NCBI GenBank assembly: GCA_034231615.1
Contig: CM067306.1
Coordinates: 67,971,579 to 68,035,578, forward strand
Direction: 5' to 3'
Origin: Meghimatium bilineatum
Taxonomy: Eukaryota; Mollusca; Gastropoda; Stylommatophora; Philomycidae
DNA: 64,000 nt
The notes below the pieces were generated by a model that worked only from the letters and a program-made list of their open reading frames with translations, was not told where the DNA came from and did not search any database. Below, in pieces: positions 55,441 through 64,000 of this stretch (position 1 is the stretch's first letter; the number at the start of each line of letters is the position of its first letter). Position numbers and translations under genes: made by a program.

Positions 55441-56234
55441 TTGATCTACCTGCAATTGTTATATGCAGTCATGTAATACTAGTCTTCATTTTTCACTGTA
55501 GCAGAGTCCATTAAATAAATGTCTATCCATTATTGAGGTGAATCAGAAATTGAATGAATTCGCATACCCAAATATGTTATGTTATATGATCATAATTATA
55601 TAGGAAAAGTGGTCCAGTTTGTCACTATGTAAATCACCTGTTACCAACTTATGTGTCATGACCCCATGAAAGGTTATCTGCGGAGCCGCCATTTGAAACA
55701 GAACTAAAATAATGTTGATTTTAGATTAATTTTCATTCATAGTGGGAATGATAAATCCCAAAAATTACCATATTTGTGTTTTGAGTTTTAATTTTATTTT
55801 CTTATATATATATATATATATCTGTGAGATTGGATTTGAAATGCTTCTCCATTTAAAAACAAAAACTAGATACAAATATTGAGAATGACATGAGGTTAGC
55901 ATTAATTAAAACTCAACCCCCAAATTTTGAAACTTGATAACGAGTTATAATATTTTTGTAAGTTAAAATTATATTCAATAATCTATATTATGAAAAATCT
56001 ATTTTCCTGTGTTTTTATCCTATTAAAAAGTCTTTATTAAATGTATTGGGGGTCACTATGCTTAAATGAGATCTAGAGGTGTTGGAAACCTGTTCTGTGA
56101 ATGTTAAATAGGTAATGTAGTCAGACAAAGTTATGTGCCAAATTGTTATATTATTATTATGTATAACTTTCAATCAGTTATCTTGTGTAGTGTGTTCCAA
56201 CTAATCATCTATGTCACTGCAAATCATTTAGTTA

Positions 56235-56660
56235 AAGTTGTGATATTAATGCAGGTTTTGATATCAACACAACAGAAGCTGTGATATTAACACAAGTTAT
56301 GATATCACCACAACACAAGTTTTGATATCAACACACGACAAGTTTTCATATCAACACAACACAAGTTTTGATATCAACTCAACACAAATTTTGATATCAA
56401 TACAACACATGTTCTGATATCAACACAAGTTTTTATATCAAGACAACACAAGTTTTGATATCAACACAATACAAGTTTTCATATAAACACAACACAAGTT
56501 TTTATATCAAGACAACACAAGTTTTGATATCAACACAACACAAGTTTTCATATCAACACAACACAAGTTTTCATATTAATACAACACAAATTTTTATATC
56601 AAGACAACACAAGTTTTCATATCAACACAACACAAGTTTTCATATTAATACAACACACAC
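56235..56660. repeat. 22-bp tandem repeat
   Basis: About 18 units of atatcaacacaacacaagtt + ttg/c, with an alternating gatatca / catatca / tatatca variant. A SINE-2 tail fragment follows at 56708-56770. Confidence 0.9.
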
Positions 56661-56876
56661 ACATTTTGATAAAAGTCAGTTATATATCTTAATCAGGAGA
56701 ATGCTGTCAACATTTTTTGGCTATAATAATTTTCATGACAATATTTGTGGTTAGTAGGTTGCCATTAAAATTAACGATATTTAATTCACATATTAAAAGG
56801 GTATTGATCTGGAAAAATGTAATATTGTTACTTGTGTGAACTAATAGCTGACAAATAGTAAAACTAATGTCAAAAA

Positions 56877-57168
56877 GAAATCACAAAACATAAGGACTTT
56901 ATCCATGCTAATATCCAACTAGGACCTTTTTTCAAGAAACAAAAAAAACATACACATAGATGATTTCACCAACTCCATTTCCCAGTATTAGAAATGTATT
57001 CTGTCAAACATATTCTAATACAGGGAAATGGAGGTGCGTGAAATCATCTCTGATATTTCAATTTGATTTTGTGTATTTATTTTTGTTTGTGTTTGTTTCT
57101 TGAAAAAGTTCCCAGTTGGAACATAATGTGGAAAAAGTCCATGTTTTATGTGATTTCTATTAGACATG
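56877..57168. mobile_element. Fold-back element resembling paired Penelope-type terminal repeats
   Basis: Two arms, about 125 bp (56877-57005) and 155 bp (57008-57165), are inverted copies with almost no loop. Shared arm blocks include gtttcttgaaaaaggtcct, gggaaatggag and tgaaatcatct. No coding sequence. Confidence 0.75.
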
Positions 57169-57289
57169 AATTTTATTATTGGTGAATTATTAGTTAGACC
57201 AGCTAACAATAGTAACATTAGCCTACTTACCTCTTCTTGGATTTATTACTGTGGCACTCTCCACCTTGTCGGATATCCTCTAGCAGTTT

Positions 57290-57620
57290 GGTTATTTATA
57301 TTGAAAAGGGTAGTGTTGTATGGCTCAGAACATGGAGAATAACAAAGGGACAATCAGAAAACTACAAACATTTATCAAGGAATGCAAGCAAAGAATAAAA
57401 GATGTGAAATAGTATTAGACCACCAATGAGGATTGAAAATAGTAAACACACTCCAATGGAGGAAGAACTAAAGAAGTACACAGGAGATGGACAGGACATA
57501 TGTGAAGAAGAGCTAAAGAAATGGCATTGGAGATGGTATACATGAAGAAAAGTTAAGGAAATGGTACTGGAGATGGCATACATAAAGAAGAGCTAAGGAC
57601 ATGGCATACATGAAGATGGT
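57290..57620 (+). mobile_element. RTE-like LINE scrap with a tandemly repeated end
   Basis: Reads VLYGSEHGE, then RKLQTFIKECKQRIKDVK-like sequence, equivalent to LLYGSETW and KLQTFINxCLR. From about 57455 a 40-46 bp unit (ggagatggtatacatgaaga + aaagttaaggaaatggtact) is repeated about three and a half times. Confidence 0.55.
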
Positions 57621-59976
57621 ATATCCTTTGGGTATGCTTTCTGTATGTGATTCTTAGTTGTCTCTTTTAGTACTTGTATAGTAGTTTCTGTTTTTGAAAT
57701 AATGCTTGGTATATTGTCCATAATTCTTGCGAAGTTTTTCCTGTCCCAGGTTGGGTATGTGTTAAGTGGTTTTAGGTTTTGTAGGTCTGTATCTGTGAGT
57801 GATTTCTGCAGCTGTTTAGCGGAGTGTAGAAAGCTACCTCTTTTGAGTCGCTCTTTTGTAGGTCTGCTTAGTCTTTGGTTCATTTGATGACTCTCCAAAC
57901 ATTTGAACTTTGCATACTGTGTGAGGATTTTTTTCATTTCTTCTTTCTTCCATTGATGGCAAACCTGTGCATGTTTCCATTTCTGTGATGGGGTAGTGTT
58001 AATACCTCCTGTTATAATTCTGAGATTGCGGTTTTGTATCTTTGAGATCTTTTGAGTGTTACTCTTGGCTGCAGTGCCCCATGCTGACATTCCATATTCC
58101 AAAGCTGGTCTTGCGTAGCCTGTATATGCTCTACTTAGAATTTTCCCATTTGTACCCCAATCTGTTCCAGCCAATTTTTTAAGGAGTGCTGTCCTCATTG
58201 TACCTTTTGTTTGGCATTTGTCTATATGCTGTCCATGTAAGTCTTGGATCAAAAGTGACTCCAAGGTATGTTGGTGTCTCGTCTTTAGGCAATGTTTGAC
58301 CTTTTATGGTTAGTAGGATTTTCTGTGGTTTGGTGGACATGCTGAAGATAGTATAGATAGTTTTTTGGGTATTGATAGACATGGCCCATTGGTCTGTCCA
58401 CTTGGCCAAATTGTCAAGTTTCCTGTAACCTTATTTTTGTTGTGCCTACACTCTCTTCACTGCACCATAACGCCAGATCATCTGCATACATTGCAGCATT
58501 TACTTTACGTGAGAGGATTTGGTCAATGTCGTTCATGAATATAAGGAATAGAGTGGGGGATAGAACTCCTCCATGTGGTACTCCATGCTTGAAGAGTTTC
58601 TTTCTGCTGTGCTTCATTTCCATCTTCACTGCTGCTTTTCGGTTGTGCAGGTAGTGTTTTATCCAGTAATACATGCGCCCTGTCACTTTGTTTTGTTGTA
58701 GTTTAAGGAGGAGTCCATCTTTCCACACACAATCAAAGGCTTTTTCCATATCTACCCACAAAACTGATGTGTGCTTTTTTTCATGGAAAGCATCCTCTAC
58801 TTCCTGGGCAATTAGTGTAATTTGGTCTTCGGTTGATCTACACTTTCTGAATCCAGCTTGCTGATTTAGCAGGATTTTATTTTTTTCTAGGAACCACAAC
58901 ATTCTTTTGTTTACCAGGCGCTCCATTAGTTTGCAAACATAGTTGGTCAGACTTATTGGGCGATAGCTGTCCACCTTGTTTTTTGGTTTTCCTTTCTTGT
59001 GGATGGGTATCATTATGGCGGTTTTCCACACCTGTGGCACTAGGCCTCTATCCCAACAGTTGTTAAAAAATGTTATTAGTTTCTTTTTTGCTGATGGTCC
59101 GATGTGAATTAGTAGTTCATTTGTATGTCGTCTGGGCCAGGTGATTTCCTAAGTTTTAATACTGCTAGTTCGTCATTTAGTTCATTGATAGTGAATGGAA
59201 TATTCATGACATCTTTTTTATCTTTGCTGATCTCTATTTCGATATTCCGTAGTTCTTTTCTTACTTCTCCTCTTTTCATCGACTTTGTGGCAGGCAGTAC
59301 TTTGGTAATGTTGTATAAAGTTGTTTGCAGCCTTCTTTCCTGTGAGTACATCTCCGCCATTCTCTATAGCCACTGGTGCTGTTTTGTTATCTTCATTGTT
59401 AAACATTTTTGTTATTTTCCATAGTTTTATTCCCTCTTTGTCGAAGTTTAAATTTCCTGTTTTTTCATGCCAGCTATTCCTTGTGTTTGTAATTGTCTTT
59501 TTTCTTAGTTTGGCTACAGCAGCTTTTAGTGATATATTGTTTTCTGTGGATGGGCTTTTTTCTGCTGTGTCTCTGGCCTTTGACACTTCTTTCTCCACCT
59601 CATGGAGTTTGTCAGACCAGTACGGTTTGTAAAGTTTCCTAGCACCTCTTGGTATGGTTTGCTTGGCGGCTTGAAGAAGTGCAGAAGCCAGGAGTAGTGC
59701 AGTTTTGTTCACATTTTTAATCCTTGGATTTAGGGATTTTGTTAATTTGTCTGTCAGGTCAGCATACTTACTCCAGTTTGCTTTCTTGAAGTTCCATCTA
59801 GGTGTGGTTGTGGGGCCAGCAGGGGTATGGTTAATGTCAATGGTGAGTTTGATGGGGAGATGGTCACTTCTACCAAGCTGCTCCAGCACTTCCCTGTATG
59901 TTATTTTAGCTAAAGCGTCTGTTGCAAAGGCTAGGTCATGGGTTGAGTTGGTGTGCCATCTTCTAGAGTAGAAAGT
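57612..59976 (-). mobile_element. LINE A, truncated at both ends, with nearly whole reverse transcriptase
   Basis: Minus strand. Endonuclease end (LEQLGRSDHLPIKLTIDIN), linker, KSPGPDDIQMNY, then [132 protein letters not shown]. It stops before RNase H. Only about three frame shifts in 2.3 kb. It is the best RT reference for the internally deleted copy at 4935-7303. Confidence 0.9.
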
Positions 59977-60099
59977 TAAAATTCAAATTTTAGGCCATAG
60001 ACTTTCCTGCTACAGTTGGGACACATATAGTCAGAGTTTGAACATTTGTATGTTTATTGTTCTTTCTTTCATGAATGCATTTTCTGTGGTTCTGAAGTT

Positions 60100-60232
60100 T
60101 GATTGTACACTCAAGATGCAGACAATTCTAAGCTGTACACTCAAGATACAGACAATTCTAAGCTGTACACTCAAGATACAGACAATTCTAAGCTGTACAC
60201 TCAAGATGCAGACAATTCTTAGCTGTACACTA
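60100..60232. repeat. 30-bp tandem repeat, four to five copies
   Basis: Unit is agctgtacactcaagatgca + gacaattcta, nearly identical copies. 60233-60679 is AT-rich and featureless apart from a short SINE-1-like piece near 60570 (gttcattctcaaactcccac). Confidence 0.9.
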
Positions 60233-60679
60233 AATGTTTTAAAGAATTCATTATTGGTATATGAAATGTCTGGTTTAATTTGAATGATATACCATTCCTT
60301 GCTAAGAGGTTCACTTTTTTTTTCATTTCCTATTGTATCACAGTGGTATGGGTTCCATTATAATATTGTTTATTTAGTAATAGGGCTGATTGGGAGATAC
60401 AAATTCTACTTCCTGTAAAACTGCACTGACCTGAAGTCAAACATGTTACGTTTTTATTTAATACATGATTGTTTTTTTCTTTGGGATTATTATTTTGTAT
60501 ATATGTAAATAAAATAATTTATTACAGATCAACAGCTGTGTTTGTTATTGGAGTTTTTTAATTTTTTAATAGTTCATTCTCAAACTCCCACATTTAGTAG
60601 GCCATTGGTGAGAACCACAGACGCAACAGCATGTGTAATCTTTCTTTTCGCTTTATACCCCTAGATGGCTTTTTTGTGT

Positions 60680-61545
60680 GCTTCATATATGTTTTGTTTT
60701 CATTTCCAAGTCTATCGTTGTAACTGCAGAATCTTCTTTGTTCTGAAAACCTCCATAAACCACATATGCAAGAACTGCAGTATTTGTGACTGTGTCTCGT
60801 CTAGGTCTGTATGCACCTAGGTTATTTGGGAGAACTCCTTTTATCTCTAGTTCCCTGGTTATGCGTCTAGCAACAATTTGTTCCAGAATCTTACCGCCCA
60901 CATTCTGCAGTGTGATGATGGGATAACCTTTTATGTCTGTAGAATCTTTGCCTGGTTTTGGCACGGGTATAAGACAGCTATGTAGCCACTCCTCTGGTAC
61001 TACTCCTGTTTTAAGACTCGCATTATAATCGTCTGTTATTTTAGCTAGCATATTTTCCCAAATGGTCGCTACTATGATGTTTGAGAGCTGTCCATCTCGC
61101 ATCTTTCGCTCCATGACCTGAGATCAGTGCGAGGTCAGTGTTTGAATCGGAGTCTGTTTCTTTGGTTGCTAATCTAGTCATGCTCATGCAGTTCAGAAGA
61201 GCAAGATCAGTCTCGAGTAGCGCTTGATTTAAAGCCAGTCCTTGAGGGTTGTTGTTTGGGTTTCCACCAGAGACATTTTGTGCATTAAAATTTCCACAAA
61301 CCAGTAGCATTTCTCCAGGGAGAAATTTGCTCAAGTTTGCTGATGAACTCCCAGTCAATTTCCCATGTAGACGTTGATGATATTCCACCTTCTACCTTGG
61401 AATGTTATCTACACTCCCTGCAGTAGCCCTCTGTTCTCTCTATCCCACGCTGTTAAATTGAATAGTGTGTGGGGTATTCTTTGCCTAACGAGAATGGCTT
61501 CCCCGTGGTGTGTTGGACTTACAGGATTGACGTGACACTCGAAGT
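60680..61545 (-). mobile_element. LINE B 5' half, inverted relative to its 3' half
   Basis: Minus strand: endonuclease (MLLVCGNFNAQNVSGGNPNN, DLALLNCMSMTRLATKETDS, HHSSDHLG) and the start of RT (PEEWLHSCLIPVPKPGKDST, GYPIITLQNVGGKILEQIVA, LGAYRPRRDTVTNTAV). It breaks off in motif A right after VTTIDLE. The 3' half starts at 61548 on the other strand at exactly this point. Confidence 0.85.
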
Positions 61546-61547
61546 CC

Positions 61548-63360
61548 ATGACAGAAGACATGGAAGATGAATACACTAGAGTTAGCTACACCCATCTTAT
61601 CGACATTTTAACGGAACAAGATATCCACCCCTGGATCATACGCTGGATAGCAAATATACTAATCTGTAGAAAAGTCACTCTGAGGTGTGGATCCTGGACG
61701 TCTGAGATCAGAACAATAGCACCTGGTCTGCCACAAGGATTTCCTCTGTCCCCAGTACTGTTTAATGTGTATACATTGAGAATTGCCCAATTGCAAACTC
61801 CCAGCAATTGTAGAGTTCTAACATACGCTGAAGATATCCTACTATACAATACGGGTAGGAACAGAACCGATATCGCTGACAGTGTACAGAATGGACTAGA
61901 TCAGTTGTCGATATGGTGCAGAACATACAACGCTGTGATCAATCCCTCGAAAGCAAAGGTCGTCTGGTACTACTTAAATAATAATCTGGTCAATGACTCA
62001 CTGCCAGCTGCTAGTTGCATGGGCTCATTCATTGAAAGAGAACAGGACCTTAAATATCTTGGGATAATCTTTGATAGAAGTATCTCATTCAATAAGCATG
62101 TCACAAATATGATTCAGTAGGCTAAAAGAGGGATCAGTGTTATCAAGGTTATTGCGACCTTCGACATGCAGCAATGGGTACTTTTTCTGCTTCTGCAAGT
62201 GGTGGTGCTATCTGTAATAGATTATGCCCTTGGCCTACTAACTTTGTCACAGACACAAGTCGATAGATTGGAAAAGTTCAAAATGAGGCATTGAGAGTGG
62301 TACTGGAGTGTACTAGAGATACACCCATCTCTGCTATGAGATTTCTGCTTGATCTCCCCAGCATTAGAGTGCGACATCAGGTAGCACAAGTTAAGTCGTA
62401 CCTTAAAGTGACAGAATACAACCACCACCCATTACACCATCGTCTAGATGAGTTAAAGGGAAAACGAATCAAGCGTTGCAGATCATGGATGGCAGAGGCT
62501 GAAGACACACTGCGAAGAGTATGTGAATTGGAAGAAATAGGAAAAGACAGTGAATGAGTGGAGGTAGACACTGAGAAGAAATCACTGACTAAAGTAATAA
62601 TACAAGTAGATAAAGCGTGTCGAAAATGGACGGCAGTCAGGGCTCAGGATACAGTGAACGAACTTGCCCAACTACACTCGAAACCACAAGACATAATTAT
62701 ATACACAGATGACTCCGTTAGCAGAAACACAAATAAAAGTGGTTGCGGTTTTGTTGCCTACAGAAATGGCGTGAAGTTGGTTGAGAAATCTTCAGCATAT
62801 TCTACTGTCACATCGAGCATGCGGATGGAGATAGAGAGTTACAGCAGCTCTTAATTGGTTGATAATTGATACATCAACACACTCTGTAATACTCACAGAC
62901 TTTCAAAGCATGTTGCACAAGATAGAAAAGTTCATGCTAAAAAAGAATGGTGGTACTTATTGAACAACTCAGCTGTCCAGAGCATTAGGTGGATAAACTG
63001 CACTGGTCATGCTGGGGTCAGAGGAAACGAGAGAGCCGACTTACTGGCAGGCAATGCGGCGATAGACGGCACATTGCTGAGAAGAGATAAAGCAGATTTA
63101 ATAAAGGCAATAATAAATTCATTTCAAGATGCAGATGATGTCAATGAGGTTGAGAACATACACATACAGAGAATGTTAGAAATGGGAGTATTCAGAGGTG
63201 AAGGGAGGAAAAGTAAATCTTTTGGAAAGTCCCGAAGATCACACAATCAACACATGACCGGAACTATGAGTCTACATACACTGGGATGGCTGCTGAAGCG
63301 GATGGCGAAGCACTTATGGGAATGTCCCGCGTGCTGCGAAGCTAGTTTCTAATCAAGAAT
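61548..63360 (+). mobile_element. LINE B 3' half: RT and RNase H
   Basis: Starts EDEYTRVSYTHLIDILTEQD, then PGLPQGFPLSPVLFNVYTLR, a LTYAEDILLYNTG motif C (YAED for YADD), [61 protein letters not shown]-like sequence, INCTGHAGVRGNERADLLAG and the C-terminal MTGTMSLHTLGWLLKR with LWECPACCEASF. Three or four frame breaks. Confidence 0.88.
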
Positions 63361-63369
63361 CAAGAATTT

Positions 63370-64000
63370 GTTTTCATTTACTTTTTTATTTTTGTAATCC
63401 ATAATTTGCAAGGTCTTTTCCTGGCTGTGTACCCTTCATGTCTGTATAGTAATGCTTTTTGAAGGGCACTATCTCATGGTAAGACGCACTATCTGAAACA
63501 TGAAAAAACCACAATCTGTTGTCTTCTCTGATGTAATCCAGAATTGGCATTGTGTGTAGTCTTCTGATGTTTTCATTTCTGAGTCTGTCTCTTATTGTTA
63601 CTCCTAGAATTAGATGTAGACAAGTCATTTCTGTTGTAACACGTTTTCTTTTGGATTCTGCATTTAGTGTCCATGGTTGACATTGGTAGCATAGTGATGG
63701 TATGATGATCGTTTTATATAGTGCAGGTTTGGTGTTCATGCTCACATGTTTGTTTTTGAAAATAGAAGACATATGCCCCAATCCAGTATGTTCCAAGATA
63801 AGTGAACTATTTCACCTGTTTGTTACAGATCATGGATTAGTTTCTTTCTGTTTTTGTGACTGACATTACCTCAGTTTTTTTATGTGTTTATCTTCCATGT
63901 TAAAATCCCTACATGTTGTGTGGAGTCTACATGTTGTTCATTTGTTATTGCTATCATAACTTGATTATCTGCAAAAAAGTTCACTCAGGAGGTTGTTTAG
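63370..64000 (-). mobile_element. RTE-like LINE fragment running off the window
   Basis: Minus strand reads TKPALYKTIIIPSLCYQCQP, WTLNAESKRKRVTTEMTCL, RDRLRNENIRRLHTMPILDY and FFHVSDSASY. This is the [10 protein letters not shown]...EMxxLRxIxGxxxRDRxRNExIR...WFGHV pattern of BovB/RTE-like elements. Its 5' part lies beyond the window. Confidence 0.8.

Larger units (their letters stand above)
54593..55519 (+). promoter_or_regulatory. Candidate polyadenylation signals
   Basis: AATAAA occurs at 54593-54598, about 470 bases after the stop, and at 55514-55519. Either could end the receptor mRNA. Both lie in AT-rich repeat-laden DNA, so chance occurrence is likely for at least one. Confidence 0.25.

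Noticed and set aside
1-64000. LTR retrotransposon, retroviral or Polinton remains
   Set aside because: No gag, protease, integrase, capsid or paired direct LTRs were recognised; all RT sequences fit LINE or Penelope-like types.

Overview
This window is animal (metazoan) nuclear DNA. It is AT-rich, its one host gene is split by GT-AG introns, and most of the rest is transposon remains and tandem repeats. The host gene, on the + strand from 4280 to 54122, encodes a TGF-beta/activin/BMP type I receptor serine/threonine kinase (ALK class). Ten exons join in phase: ligand-binding cysteine domain (exons 1-2), transmembrane segment (exon 3), glycine-serine GS box (exon 4), kinase (exons 5-10) and stop codon. 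About 515 residues are visible. The signal peptide and true first exon are not seen and probably lie upstream. The phylum cannot be fixed from sequence. The mixture of RNase H-bearing I/Nimb-like LINEs, RTE-like LINEs, a Penelope-like element and Tc1/mariner elements suggests an invertebrate, perhaps a lophotrochozoan (low confidence).

Layout. 1-4279: minisatellites and LINE remnants, then exon 1. 4393-12338: LINE A copy, long minisatellites, unidentified DNA. 12339-17569: exons 2 and 3 around a 45-bp array that itself grew inside a LINE. 17570-28416: LINEs, a Tc1 remnant, a Penelope-like element with inverted terminal repeats, and a nested complex of a LINE holding a mariner, an RTE fragment and a hAT MITE; then a piggyBac-type MITE and exon 4. 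28505-32982: a minisatellite that copies the exon 4 splice donor, interrupted by a GC-rich insert and two LINE pieces. 32983-43968: exons 5-8 separated by large arrays. 43969-53903: LINE, SINE and minisatellite DNA with exon 9; then exon 10 and the stop. 54123-64000: downstream repeats, SINEs, a fold-back element and four further LINE pieces, one a 5'-inverted (twin-priming type) copy.

The strongest unexplained pattern is where the tandem arrays come from. In intron 4 the repeat unit contains the authentic 5' splice site of exon 4 including its last exonic bases. In intron 6 the unit contains the authentic 3' splice site of exon 7, and one decoy acceptor would add 33 codons in frame. Intron 9 shows a weaker case. 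Separately, several RTE-like LINE copies carry tandem amplification of the same part of their reverse-transcriptase C-terminal region, one of about 47 units. No rRNA, intact tRNA, CRISPR array or LTR element was recognised.
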